NCBI GenBank assembly: GCA_023390175.1
Contig: JAEWDK010000006.1
Span: 310,001-374,000, forward strand
Direction of reading: 5' to 3'
Source: Bacillota bacterium
GTDB lineage: Bacteria; Bacillota; Clostridia; Oscillospirales; Acutalibacteraceae
DNA: 64,000 nucleotides
The notes under the pieces are model-generated. The model had not been told where the DNA came from and ran no database searches. It worked only from the letters and a program-made list of their open reading frames with translations. Position numbers and translations under genes: made by a program. The first letter of the stretch is position 1. Each line of letters begins with the position of its first letter. Below are positions 1 through 8,755 of the stretch, one piece after another.

Positions 1-717
1 CACATCGGCCTGGCGCAAAACGGGTGCATTATGATTCCCAAAACAGATTCCGCACAGGATATCGAAGCAGCCCGGCGTGCGACTTTTGATGTGCCTGACA
101 ATTATCTGGATGCGCTTTTCAGCGTGGCCCTTTGGAGCGACCCCATTTTAAAGGGGGAATATCCGCAGGCTTACCGCGAGAAATTTTCGAGCGAAATGCC
201 GCAGATCAGTGACGGGGACATGGAGCTGATCAGCCAGCCCATCGATTTTTACGCGCAGAATATTTATCATTCTATACAGGTTGAAGCGGACGGCAGTCAG
301 TGGAAAGATACCTTCCTGCCGGTCGGCACAGCTAAAACAGCCATAGGGTGGCCGATTACACCGGACTGCATGTACTGGTGTGCGAAGTTCCTTTATGAAA
401 ACTACAACAAACCGGTAATCTTCAGCGAAAACGGAATGTCGGCCCACGATGTGGTTTCGTTGGACGGAAAGGTGCATGACCCCAACCGGATCGACTACCT
501 GCACCGCTACCTCAGCTCCCTGAAAAAGGCTGCCGACGAGGGTGTTGATATCGCAGGCTACTTCGAGTGGTCGCTGATGGACAATTTCGAGTGGGCCGCC
601 GCTTATAATGACCGGTTCGGCATTATTTACGTTGATTATCAAACACAGGAACGAATCCCAAAAGACAGTGCGTATTGGTACAAACAAACGATGGAACAAA
701 ACGGGGAGAACCTTTAA
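1..717 (+). CDS. GH1 beta-glucosidase / 6-phospho-beta-glucosidase, 5'-truncated by window
   Basis: The reading frame is open from base 1, so only the C-terminal 238 residues are visible. It is a glycoside hydrolase family 1 retaining beta-glycosidase. The nucleophile motif is seen as FSENG (Glu codon at 427-429), followed by the family's C-terminal blocks: RIDYLHRYL, GYFEWSLMDNFEW and a DRFGI(I)YVDY stretch that lines the active site. The family hydrolyses beta-glucosides or 6-phospho-beta-glucosides in the cytoplasm. The part that separates the two specificities cannot be judged with confidence, so the substrate is left open. A bidirectional hairpin follows directly. With the GH3 gene downstream it suggests use of plant-derived beta-glucosides. 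Confidence 0.93.
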   Translation, partial: HIGLAQNGCIMIPKTDSAQDIEAARRATFDVPDNYLDALFSVALWSDPILKGEYPQAYREKFSSEMPQISDGDMELISQPIDFYAQNIYHSIQVEADGSQWKDTFLPVGTAKTAIGWPITPDCMYWCAKFLYENYNKPVIFSENGMSAHDVVSLDGKVHDPNRIDYLHRYLSSLKKAADEGVDIAGYFEWSLMDNFEWAAAYNDRFGIIYVDYQTQERIPKDSAYWYKQTMEQNGENL

Positions 718-721
718 AAAT

Positions 722-753
722 AAAACAGCCGGAGCAGTTGCTCCGGCTGTTTT
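722..753 (+). terminator. Rho-independent terminator between convergent GH1 and yitT-like genes
   Basis: Perfect 15-bp inverted repeat (AAAACAGCCGGAGCA, 2-nt loop, then its complement) ending in TTTT. The A-tract on the left and T-tract on the right let it work for both converging genes. Confidence 0.85.
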
Positions 754-799
754 AGGCTAAAAATCAGGCTGTCATGCTGCTTTTTCATTAAAGGCTGGG

Positions 800-1645
800 T
801 TAATCATGAAAGCCTTTTCCGATGATTTCACTTGTATTGGTAATCAGAATAAACGCTCCCGGTTCGACACGTTTGATAAACTGTCGGAGCTGTACCGCCT
901 GCGGCCGCCGCAGCGCCGTGAAAACAATATATTTGTGGGAATGGGAATACGCCCCCTTTGCTTCACAGATTGTTGCGCTCCGATTCAATTTGTTTACAAT
1001 AAAATCACAGATAATTTCCGGCTCGGAGCAAACCACATTAAAGTATTTTGCAAGGTTAATGCTTTCAATTACATTGTCTATAACCAGCGATTTTGTCAGC
1101 AGTCCCAGGAAAGAAAACAGCACGGTTTTAATGTCAAATACAAAACAGGCCGATAAGGTAATCAGCAGGTCGCTGAACAGCACGGCGCGGCCAATATCAA
1201 AGCTGGTGTACTTTTTCAGAATCAGCGCGATAATATCGGTTCCGCCGCTCGAAGCGCCAATATTGAACAGTACCGCGGAGCCGAAAGCGGGCAGCGCGAT
1301 TGCAAACACCAGTTCAAGCATTGGCTGGTCGGTAAGCGGGTGCTTCATCGGGTAAATATATTCGAGCACGGAAAGCCCCACTGAAAGCAAAACACTTGCA
1401 TACACCGTTTTTACCGCAAAGCTCCTGCCCAAAAAGATAAATCCGAGCAGCAGCAGAACGAAGTTTAATATCAGGTTAACCGTACTTGGGGTGATGGGCG
1501 TGACTTTGCCAAGTACGACGGAAAGACCGGTGATTCCGCCAAATGTGAAATTATTGGGGAATTTAAAGAAGTAAACGCCTGCTATAATCAGAAATGTGCT
1601 GACAGTAATCAGAAAATAGTCTTTTATAATCCCTTTTATTTTCAT
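800..1645 (-). CDS. YitT family membrane protein (DUF161 + DUF2179)
   Basis: 281 residues. Five or so hydrophobic segments fill residues 1-175, with the family's glycine-rich loops (FGGITGLSVVLG, NIGASSGGTDIIA). A soluble C-terminal DUF2179 domain of about 90 residues follows (ICDFIVNKLNRSATI, then a VEPGAFILITNTSEIIGKGF ending). The transported substrate or role of the family is not established. The ATG has a GAGGG ribosome site five bases upstream. It is a lone gene, convergent with the GH1 gene. Confidence 0.9.
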   Translation of the reverse strand: MKIKGIIKDYFLITVSTFLIIAGVYFFKFPNNFTFGGITGLSVVLGKVTPITPSTVNLILNFVLLLLGFIFLGRSFAVKTVYASVLLSVGLSVLEYIYPMKHPLTDQPMLELVFAIALPAFGSAVLFNIGASSGGTDIIALILKKYTSFDIGRAVLFSDLLITLSACFVFDIKTVLFSFLGLLTKSLVIDNVIESINLAKYFNVVCSEPEIICDFIVNKLNRSATICEAKGAYSHSHKYIVFTALRRPQAVQLRQFIKRVEPGAFILITNTSEIIGKGFHD

Positions 1646-1876
1646 AAAGCCCTCGGTTGTCCGGCATTCAGCTTCAAAACCTTATGCCAATTTTACTGTG
1701 TAATTGTCCTATGTTATTGTATCAAAAATTTATAATAAATCAACAAAATATTGCCCAAATTTCATCCGTGAAAATTTTATATCTCTACAATGCAAATAAA
1801 TACAAATATTTCGATATATTATAGTAGGGCATTTAAACAGTCCCTACCAATCAGATAAGAAACAGGAGACGGCTAT

Positions 1877-4135
1877 ATGAATATCAAACAATTGATTTCT
1901 CAAATGACTTTGGAAGAAAAAGCAGGGCTTTGCTCCGGCGCGGACTATTGGCACACCAAGGCGGTCGAACGTTTGCAAATTCCCTCCGTAATGATGTCCG
2001 ACGGCCCTCATGGCCTGCGTAAAATGGATTTGGATGCGGAGCAGCCGGATATTAACAATAGTATCCGTGCGGTCTGTTTCCCGACGGGAGCGAGCACCGC
2101 GTGTTCTTTTGACCGGCAGCTGATTTACAAAATGGGGGAAACCCTTGGGGAAGAATGCCGGGCGGAGCATGTTGCAGTAATTTTGGGACCTGCCGCCAAT
2201 ATCAAGCGTTCTCCGCTCTGCGGGCGGAATTTCGAGTATTTTTCCGAAGATCCGTATCTTACGGGCGAAATGGCTTCAAATCATATACAGGGCGTACAGA
2301 GCCGCGGCGTGGGTACCAGTTTAAAGCATTTTTGCGCCAACAATCAGGAAGAGCGCCGCATGACGGTCAGCGCCAATATTGATGAACGCGCGCTTCGTGA
2401 AATTTATCTTGCCGGGTTTGAAGCTGCCGTAAAACAGGCGTATCCGTGGACTGTCATGTGCTCCTATAACCGTGTCAACGGCGTTTACGCCAGCGAAAAC
2501 CGCCGCCTGCTTACCGATATCCTGCGTGACGAATGGGGCTTTGACGGCTTTGTCATGAGCGACTGGGGCGCGGTGAACGACCGGCCGAAGGGCGTTGCCG
2601 CCGGCCTTGAACTGGAAATGCCGTCAAGCGGCGGAGTGAATGATTCGGAAATTGTGAAAGCGGTTAAAAACGGCACATTGAGCGAAAAGGATTTGGATCG
2701 CGCGGTCGAACGAATTTTAAATATGGTTGAACGCAGCTGTTCGCAGGAGGATTGTGATTCCGCCTGCAATTGGGAAGAACACCATGAAATTGCGCGTGAA
2801 ATTGAAAGCGAAAGCATGGTGCTGCTGAAAAACGATGATGCGATTCTTCCGCTCAGCCGGAACAGTAAAATTGCGTTCATCGGCAAGTTCGCCGAGTCAC
2901 CGCGCTATCAGGGCGGCGGCAGCTCGCACATTAACGCGTTCCGGGTAACAAGCGCGCTGGAAGCGGCGAAAGGAGCCGCAAATATTTCTTACGCGCAGGG
3001 TTACGGAATCGCCGACGACACGATTGACCCTGTGTTGTTTGACGAAGCGGTCAGAACAGCTGCCGCTGCGGAAACAGCTGTTGTTTTTGCCGGATTGCCG
3101 GAGTATATGGAAAGTGAGGGCTTTGACCGCAAACATATGCGTATGCCCGATTGCCAGAATCAGCTGATCGAGGCAATTGCTGCGGTGCAGCCAAACACCG
3201 TGGTTGTGCTGCACAACGGTTCGCCTGTTGAAATGCCCTGGATTGATCGGGTAAAGGGCGTTTTGGAGCTTTACCTTGGCGGTCAGGCAGTAGGCGCGGC
3301 TGCCGTGGATGTGCTTTTCGGGGATAAAAACCCCTGCGGCAAGCTGGCTGAAACCATACCGGTCAAACTGAGCGATAACCCGTCCTATCTGTTTTTCCCG
3401 GGCGAAAGCAACTGCGCCGATTACCGCGAGGGCATTTTTGTGGGGTACCGTTACTACGACAAAAAAGAGATGGCGGTTCAATTTCCGTTCGGGTATGGAC
3501 TCAGCTACACCAAATTTGAATACAGCGATTTGGAATTGAGCAGCGGCAGCATCCATGACAGCGACATACTGACTGTCACGGTGAAGGTAAGAAATGCCGG
3601 GTCACGGTTTGGAAAAGAAATTGTCCAGCTGTATGTCAGTGACAGCCAAACGGCAATGATTCGGCCGCCAAAAGAATTAAAGGGATTTGAGAAGGTTGCC
3701 TTAAATCCGGGTGAAGAAAAGACGGTCGGTTTTCAGCTCGACAGGCGGGCATTTGCGTATTATGATACGGGGATAAATGACTGGAGTGTGGCGAGCGGCA
3801 CATTTACAATTTTGATCGGAAAATCTTCCAGGGACATTGTTTTAAGCGCACCTGTCGAAGTGGATTCCCAACAGGCTGCCCCCCGCTATTTTACGCTGAA
3901 CTCTACGCTTGGCGATTTGATATCGTGTGAGCGTGCTCATCCTTTCCTTGCGAATCTGATGCAGTTTTATGCGCCCGATTCGAGCGGCGAAAGCAACAGC
4001 CTTGGCGAGGGAACGGCCGAAATGCAGCAGGCGATGTACCGCGACATGCCGCTCCGTGCGGCAGTCAGCTTTACCGACGGCCGTGTCACAAGAGATATGC
4101 TGCAGGAATTGATCGAAAAAGTAAATTCTCTTTGA
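1877..4135 (+). CDS. GH3 family beta-glucosidase
   Basis: 752 residues, a full-length multidomain family 3 glycosidase. The N-terminal barrel carries KHFCANNQ (about residue 150) and the nucleophile motif VMSDWGA with Asp229. The alpha/beta sandwich domain carries ESEGFDR (about 411-417), the usual acid/base region. A fibronectin III-like domain (about 575-650) and roughly 100 more residues follow. No signal peptide is visible, so it acts in the cytoplasm on imported oligosaccharides such as cellobiose. The ATG follows AGGAG at 1866-1870 or so. Upstream, GTAGGG (1824-1829) and CCCTAC (1842-1847) form a dyad that could be an operator or a small hairpin. Exact sugar specificity is not readable from sequence. 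Confidence 0.93.
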   Translation: MNIKQLISQMTLEEKAGLCSGADYWHTKAVERLQIPSVMMSDGPHGLRKMDLDAEQPDINNSIRAVCFPTGASTACSFDRQLIYKMGETLGEECRAEHVAVILGPAANIKRSPLCGRNFEYFSEDPYLTGEMASNHIQGVQSRGVGTSLKHFCANNQEERRMTVSANIDERALREIYLAGFEAAVKQAYPWTVMCSYNRVNGVYASENRRLLTDILRDEWGFDGFVMSDWGAVNDRPKGVAAGLELEMPSSGGVNDSEIVKAVKNGTLSEKDLDRAVERILNMVERSCSQEDCDSACNWEEHHEIAREIESESMVLLKNDDAILPLSRNSKIAFIGKFAESPRYQGGGSSHINAFRVTSALEAAKGAANISYAQGYGIADDTIDPVLFDEAVRTAAAAETAVVFAGLPEYMESEGFDRKHMRMPDCQNQLIEAIAAVQPNTVVVLHNGSPVEMPWIDRVKGVLELYLGGQAVGAAAVDVLFGDKNPCGKLAETIPVKLSDNPSYLFFPGESNCADYREGIFVGYRYYDKKEMAVQFPFGYGLSYTKFEYSDLELSSGSIHDSDILTVTVKVRNAGSRFGKEIVQLYVSDSQTAMIRPPKELKGFEKVALNPGEEKTVGFQLDRRAFAYYDTGINDWSVASGTFTILIGKSSRDIVLSAPVEVDSQQAAPRYFTLNSTLGDLISCERAHPFLANLMQFYAPDSSGESNSLGEGTAEMQQAMYRDMPLRAAVSFTDGRVTRDMLQELIEKVNSL

Positions 4136-4141
4136 GTTTAT

Positions 4142-4180
4142 GTCCGGCCGGTACATCACTGGCCGGACATTATTTTTTTA
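4142..4180 (+). terminator. Terminator of GH3 gene
   Basis: GTCCGGCCGG and its complement CCGGCCGGAC-like arm enclose a short loop (TACATCACT), followed by ATTATTTTTTTA. Confidence 0.85.
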
Positions 4181-4194
4181 TTTATAAAAAGTTC

Positions 4195-4223
4195 TTTACA
4201 AACCCGAGCTCCGGTGCTATTAT
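4195..4223 (+). promoter_or_regulatory. Candidate sigma-A promoter of the perR-like gene
   Basis: TTTACA (4195-4200), a 17-bp spacer and TATTAT (4218-4223). AT-rich dyads follow (TTATAATAAC at 4220-4229 and TAATTATTATTAATT at 4238-4252). The second matches the PerR box TTATAATnATTATAA at only about 9 of 14 positions, so autoregulation is possible but unproven. Confidence 0.5.
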
Positions 4224-4264
4224 AATAACAAGAACAGTAATTATTATTAATTTTGGAGCGCGAT

Positions 4265-4669
4265 ATGGAAAGAAAGCAAAACTACAGTAAAAAGCGGGAA
4301 GCAATTTTGGCGGTTATCCGTGGGACAACAAGTCATCCCACTGCCGAATGGGTGTATCAAGCCCTCAAGCCGGATTATCCCGATTTAAGCCTGGGAACGG
4401 TTTACCGCAATATATCGCAGTTTAAACAGGATGGGGTAATCATCAGTGTCGGCGTTGTCAACGGGCAGGAACGGTTCGACGGAAATGTCAACCCGCATAC
4501 CCATTTCGTCTGCGCCGGCTGTGACTCGGTTATCGATATCCCCGGCGAATTTGTCGGCGGGAAGGTCAGCTCCGAAGTAGCCAAAAAATTTCATATTCAA
4601 GTGGATTCCAGTGAGGTGCTGTTCCATGGCCTGTGCAGCCAATGCCTCACAAAGAAGCAATTACACTAA
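4265..4669 (+). CDS. perR: PerR-type Fur family peroxide-responsive repressor
   Basis: 134 residues from ATG 4265, which has GGAG six bases upstream; an in-frame TTG at 4253 overlaps that site and is less likely. N-terminal winged helix (residues 1-65, with the LGTVYRNI recognition helix), C-terminal metal-binding dimerisation domain. His24, Asp72, His78, His80 and Asp91 correspond, at a constant offset of 13, to the five regulatory metal ligands of Bacillus subtilis PerR (His37, Asp85, His91, His93, Asp104). CxxC pairs at 83/86 and 124/127 form the structural zinc site. In the family, Fe-loaded protein is inactivated by peroxide-driven histidine oxidation. The next gene encodes a peroxide-reducing rubrerythrin, which supports PerR over Fur or Zur. 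Confidence 0.88.
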   Translation: MERKQNYSKKREAILAVIRGTTSHPTAEWVYQALKPDYPDLSLGTVYRNISQFKQDGVIISVGVVNGQERFDGNVNPHTHFVCAGCDSVIDIPGEFVGGKVSSEVAKKFHIQVDSSEVLFHGLCSQCLTKKQLH

Positions 4670-4754
4670 AAATGACAACCCAAAGCGCATTTTCAACAGC
4701 CAAAAAGGTATTTGCCTTTTTATAAAAATTATATTTAACTGGAGGAAAGTCAAA

Positions 4755-5297
4755 ATGAAAAAATTTGTATGTTCCGTTTGCGGTTATGTTTATGAAGGAG
4801 AAGAAGCCCCTGATTTTTGCCCGCAGTGCAAGGCACCGAAAGAGAAATTTAAGGAGCAGGTCGAAGGTGTTTCCTTTGCCTGCCAGCATGAAATAGGAAT
4901 TGCGCAGGGAGTCGATAAGGAAATTTATGACGGTTTGGTTGCTAACTTTAACGGCGAGTGCACCGAAGTCGGCATGTACATTGCAATGGCCCGTCAGGCG
5001 GACCGTGAAGGTTACCCGGAAATTGCAGCGGCATTTAAGAAGTATGCGCTTGAAGAGGCTGACCATGCTTCCAGATTTGCGGAACTGCTGGGCGAAGTTG
5101 TAACCAACAGCACAAAGAAAAATCTGCAGCTGCGTGCGGAAGCGGAAGCGGGCGCATGCGCAGGAAAGCTCCAAATTGCAAAGCGTGCGAAGGAACTCAA
5201 TTACGACGCAATTCACGACACTGTCCATGAAATGGCAAAGGATGAGGCACGTCATGGCTCCGGATTTATCGGCCTTTTGAATCGGTATTTTGCATAA
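4755..5297 (+). CDS. Reverse rubrerythrin (N-terminal rubredoxin, C-terminal diiron domain)
   Basis: 180 residues; ATG 4755 has a strong GGAGGAAAG site. The rubredoxin domain comes first (Cys6, Cys9, Cys22, Cys25; CSVCGY and CPQCK), then a ferritin-like four-helix domain with the diiron ligands (NGECTEVGMY, EEADHASRF, EAEAG, KDEARHG). This is the reversed order typical of the oxidative-stress rubrerythrins of clostridia, which reduce H2O2 and O2 with electrons from NADH:rubredoxin oxidoreductase. It lies 85 bp after the perR-like gene, probably as its target or in one transcript. Confidence 0.94.
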   Translation: MKKFVCSVCGYVYEGEEAPDFCPQCKAPKEKFKEQVEGVSFACQHEIGIAQGVDKEIYDGLVANFNGECTEVGMYIAMARQADREGYPEIAAAFKKYALEEADHASRFAELLGEVVTNSTKKNLQLRAEAEAGACAGKLQIAKRAKELNYDAIHDTVHEMAKDEARHGSGFIGLLNRYFA

Positions 5298-5331
5298 TCA
5301 CTACACAGGTTTTGCTTCATAAACATAAACA

Positions 5332-5372
5332 AAATCCGGTACGGCTCCCTAAGGGGGCTGCACCGGATTTTT
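5332..5372 (+). terminator. Terminator of the rubrerythrin gene
   Basis: AAATCCGGT...ACCGGATTT stem extended inward by CGGCTCCCT/AGGGGGCTG, ending in TTTTTT. Confidence 0.85.
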
Positions 5373-5475
5373 TGCTGCTGCCGGCGGACTGTTCCCGGTG
5401 AAAATCTGAAATTGCTTGCCATATCGCCTTCTAATAGACTATACTGTATTTAAAATACAAAACCGGGAGAAAATA

Positions 5476-5637
5476 ATGAATCAAAACATACGAAACATGA
5501 TTCTTTTTTCGGGACAACCGGTTTGTTTTTGCTGCCGCTTCCCTGCCCGGCGCAGGCGCGTTGATTGCCGCTCTGAGCTGTACTTTAGGCAAGCCGTGGC
5601 TTCTTATGGCTTGTTGGGAATGTTCGGTAGAAAATAG
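5476..5637 (+). CDS. Possible small protein or frameshifted remnant
   Basis: An ATG with a good GGGAG site opens a 53-codon frame, MNQNIRNMILFSG..., that turns into an arginine/cysteine-rich tail. In another frame the same DNA reads a hydrophobic, better-looking stretch (AAASLPGAGALIAALS...) that would run on towards the next gene. This suggests a frameshift in a formerly longer short gene, though it may simply be a non-conserved small ORF. No family recognised. Confidence 0.25.
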   Translation: MNQNIRNMILFSGQPVCFCCRFPARRRRVDCRSELYFRQAVASYGLLGMFGRK

Positions 5638-5650
5638 TTTGGAGGGCGCT

Positions 5651-6904
5651 ATGGCTCTGAATTTTGACTTAGTTGTTGTCGGCGGTGGGGCGGCCGGACT
5701 GGCGGCTGCAATTGCCGCGGCCGGTGAACTGGAAAAGAACCGTCAAAACGGAAGAATTGCCGTGCTTGAGGCCAACGCGCGCGTGGGAAAAAAATTGCTC
5801 GCAACCGGAAACGGCCGCTGCAATTTAACCAACATGGGTGTTGAGCCCGGTTGCTATCACGGTGACACGGAGCGCCTTTTAACCGGTATTAACCTATATT
5901 CCCCGCAAGATATCATTGATTTTTTTGCGTCGCTGGGGCTGCTTTGTAAAGAGCAGGACGAGGGGCGCGTTTATCCCTACAACTCGCAGGCTGCGGCTGT
6001 GCTGGATGTGCTGCGGCTGCAGCTCGACCGCCTCGGCGTGGAAGTGCTTTGTGATTTTCAGGTTAATGCGGTTAAAAGGACTGCTTCCGGTTTTGAAGTG
6101 ATTTCCACGGAAAAAACGGTGCTTGCCGAACGGGTGATTTTTGCTTCCGGCGGCATGGCTTACCCCCAGCTTGGCGCAAACGGAAGCGGTTACGGAATTC
6201 TGAAATTCCTTGGTCATACGTGTACAAAATTGTTTCCCGCGCTGGTACAGCTGACCACCGACCCCCGCCGTGCAAAGCCGTTGAAGGGTGCGCGCAGCGT
6301 GGCGGCTGCCACACTGCTTGCGGACGGCCATCCTGTAAAAACCGTGGAGGGTGAAGTGCAGTTTACGGAGCACGGGCTTTCGGGTATCTGTATTTTTGAG
6401 CTGTCCCGTTATTACGGGGAGCTGCAGGGAATAAAAAATGTAGAAATTTCGCTTGATTTGATGCCGGAATATTCGGTGCAGCAAATCTTTTCTGTTTTGA
6501 AGCAACACAGTGAATTATTTAAGAATTTGCCGACAAATGAACTTCTGAACGGCTGCCTTAACAAGCTGGTCGGACCGGAGGTAATGAAGGCGGCGCTGCC
6601 CAATGCAGCTAAGTATGCCGCGCAGTTGAAAGCAAGCGAACTGGCTGCCATTGCGAACACGGTTAAGCAGTTTCGGTTTGTCATTATGGGTACAATGCCA
6701 TGGAAGGACGCACAGATTACCGCGGGCGGCGTACCGCTCAGCGAAGTGGACGAAACCATGCAGTCAAGATGCTGCCCGGGGCTGTACCTTGCAGGCGAGC
6801 TTTTAAATATTGATGGCTGCTGCGGCGGGTTTAATCTGCACTGGGCGTGGAGCACCGGACTTGCAGCCGGACGTGCGGCGGCGCAGTCACTCTTGCGGCA
6901 GTAA
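5651..6904 (+). CDS. HI0933/BaiN-like NAD(P)/FAD-dependent oxidoreductase
   Basis: 417 residues from ATG 5651 with GGAGG at 5641-5645; longer in-frame starts lack such a site. N-terminal FAD-binding Rossmann motif VVGGGAAGLAAA, then the family signatures GNGRCNLTN (about residues 58-66), GRVYPYNSQA, SGGMAYPQLG, and near the C-terminus ITAGGVPLSEVD and LYLAGELLNIDGCCGGFNLHWAWSTG. This is the HI0933/YhiN/BaiN flavoprotein family. BaiN has been linked to bile-acid reduction, but most members have no established substrate, so no function is claimed. Confidence 0.9.
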   Translation: MALNFDLVVVGGGAAGLAAAIAAAGELEKNRQNGRIAVLEANARVGKKLLATGNGRCNLTNMGVEPGCYHGDTERLLTGINLYSPQDIIDFFASLGLLCKEQDEGRVYPYNSQAAAVLDVLRLQLDRLGVEVLCDFQVNAVKRTASGFEVISTEKTVLAERVIFASGGMAYPQLGANGSGYGILKFLGHTCTKLFPALVQLTTDPRRAKPLKGARSVAAATLLADGHPVKTVEGEVQFTEHGLSGICIFELSRYYGELQGIKNVEISLDLMPEYSVQQIFSVLKQHSELFKNLPTNELLNGCLNKLVGPEVMKAALPNAAKYAAQLKASELAAIANTVKQFRFVIMGTMPWKDAQITAGGVPLSEVDETMQSRCCPGLYLAGELLNIDGCCGGFNLHWAWSTGLAAGRAAAQSLLRQ

Positions 6905-6925
6905 TCTGAAAATCGATCTGTTACA

Positions 6926-7117
6926 ATGGTAAAAAACGGTGAAATTATAAATGAAAATTGGTCAACCTTCATTTGGGGTGTGGCGGAAGAATGGGAAAAA
7001 GATGTTCGCTATGTGATTCCGTCAAATGATGATGCAGAGGAGCACCTAAGGACGATACTTCTGAATACAATGCAGGAAACAGAAGTGGACAAACTAATTG
7101 GCAGAAGGCCGATATAA
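6926..7117 (+). CDS. Hypothetical small acidic protein
   Basis: 63 codons between the two oxidoreductase genes, MVKNGEIINENWS...DKLIGRRPI. The composition is plausible (tryptophans, mixed charge), but there is no clear Shine-Dalgarno site before the ATG. No family recognised. It might be a decayed gene fragment; 31 bp separate it from the next start. Confidence 0.35.
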   Translation: MVKNGEIINENWSTFIWGVAEEWEKDVRYVIPSNDDAEEHLRTILLNTMQETEVDKLIGRRPI

Positions 7118-7148
7118 TATTGAATGAACGGAAATATGAGGAGATCAT

Positions 7149-8729
7149 ATGTATAGAATATCTGAAATCAGTCTGCCGCTGGACGGCACGGAAGCCGACT
7201 TAAAAAAACTGGCGGCGTCCAGGCTGAAGGTTGAGCCAAGCGTAATCCATTCCATCAAACTTTATAAAAAATCCGTTGACGCGCGAAAAAAAGACGACGT
7301 GCACTTTATTTGCACGGTTGAAGCTGTGTGCGATCAAAACAATAATCCACACGATCAGAAAATTGCGGACGTTGAGCCGTACCGTTATGAACTTCCCCCG
7401 GTAAAAAAACTGGCTTCCCGCCCTATCGTTGTGGGCTTTGGCCCGGCCGGGCTGTTTGCGGCACTGATTCTTGCACAGGCGGGGCAAAGACCCATTGTTT
7501 TTGAACGCGGCAGCTCCGTGGAAAAGCGCCGGGAACAGGTTGCCCGTTTTTGGCAGACCGGTGAATTAAATACGGAAAGCAATATTCAGTTTGGCGAAGG
7601 CGGCGCGGGTACGTTCTCCGACGGAAAGCTGAATACCGGTACCAAGGATTCCCGTGCGCGCAAGGTTATGGAGGAATTTGTTGCCGCGGGCGCGCCGGAT
7701 GAAATTCTTTACATGGCAAAACCCCATATCGGAACGGACAAACTGCCGTCAACGGTTAAAAATATTCGGGAGCAAATTATCGCGCTTGGGGGCGAAGTGC
7801 ATTTCGAAACAGCCCTTCAGAATTTGATTCTGAAGGACGGCAGGGTAATCGGAATAGAAGTTAAGCCGCAGAATGGCGCAGCTTACCGTGTGGACGCCGA
7901 AAAAGTCATTCTTGCCGTCGGCCACAGTGCCCGGGATACGTTTGAATTGCTGCATTCTCTTAAAATCCCGATGGAGCAAAAACCGTTTTCCATCGGCGCG
8001 CGAATAGAGCACCCGCAAAAGATGATTGATGTTTCCCAATACGGCAAATTTGCCGGTCACCCAAGCCTTGGCGCGGCCGACTATAAATTGGCGGTTCATC
8101 TTCCGAACGGACGGGGCGTTTATACCTTCTGCATGTGCCCGGGCGGCAGTGTAGTCGCGGCGGCCAGCGAAGACCACCGGCTGGTTACCAACGGAATGAG
8201 CAGCTTTGCGCGTGACGGGGACAACGCGAATTCCGCGCTGCTTGTCGGTGTTGTTCCCAAGGATTTCGGCAGCGACGACCCGCTTGCGGGCATTGAATTC
8301 CAGCGCAGGCTGGAAGAAAGCGCGTTTCGGCTCGGCGGTGAAAATTACCGTGCCCCGGTGCAGCGTGTGGAGGACTTCCTAAAGCGCCGCGCGTCCAAAT
8401 CAATCGGCGGCGGGGTCAGGCCAACCTACGCCCCCGGCGTTACACCCTGCAGCCTTGACGACTGCTTGCCGGACTATATTACGGACTCCATGCGTCAGGG
8501 GATTTTGATGATGAATAATCGCCTGCGCGGCTTTTCGTATTCCGACGCGCTTTTAACGGCGGTGGAAAGCCGAAGTTCCTCCCCGGTGCGTGTTCTGCGC
8601 GGGGAGAATCTGCAGTCTGTCGCAGTGTCGGGCCTTTATCCGTGCGGCGAGGGTGCGGGTTATGCGGGCGGCATTATTTCAGCGGCGGTTGACGGCATGA
8701 AGTGCGCAGAGCAAATTCTCATCGGATGA
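7149..8729 (+). CDS. FAD-dependent dehydrogenase (COG2509-type)
   Basis: 526 residues, ATG after GAGGAG. A 90-residue N-terminal domain (MYRISEISLPLDGTEADL...) precedes the FAD-binding motif VGFGPAGLFAALILAQAG (about residue 92). Further family blocks: ESNIQFGEGGAGTFSDGKL, the ALGGEVHFET second Rossmann strand region, TFCMCPGGSVVAAAS and the C-terminal GLYPCGEGAGYAGGIISAA. It is a widespread soluble flavoprotein of Firmicutes with no defined substrate. The sigI gene starts 26 bp after its stop. Confidence 0.9.
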   Translation: MYRISEISLPLDGTEADLKKLAASRLKVEPSVIHSIKLYKKSVDARKKDDVHFICTVEAVCDQNNNPHDQKIADVEPYRYELPPVKKLASRPIVVGFGPAGLFAALILAQAGQRPIVFERGSSVEKRREQVARFWQTGELNTESNIQFGEGGAGTFSDGKLNTGTKDSRARKVMEEFVAAGAPDEILYMAKPHIGTDKLPSTVKNIREQIIALGGEVHFETALQNLILKDGRVIGIEVKPQNGAAYRVDAEKVILAVGHSARDTFELLHSLKIPMEQKPFSIGARIEHPQKMIDVSQYGKFAGHPSLGAADYKLAVHLPNGRGVYTFCMCPGGSVVAAASEDHRLVTNGMSSFARDGDNANSALLVGVVPKDFGSDDPLAGIEFQRRLEESAFRLGGENYRAPVQRVEDFLKRRASKSIGGGVRPTYAPGVTPCSLDDCLPDYITDSMRQGILMMNNRLRGFSYSDALLTAVESRSSSPVRVLRGENLQSVAVSGLYPCGEGAGYAGGIISAAVDGMKCAEQILIG

Positions 8730-8755
8730 TTATTTTAGGAACGGAGGGAGCTGCA

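Noticed and set aside
148..699. Long minus-strand frame opposite the GH1 gene
   Set aside because: It is antisense to a clear GH1 domain, has no family pattern and no ribosome site.
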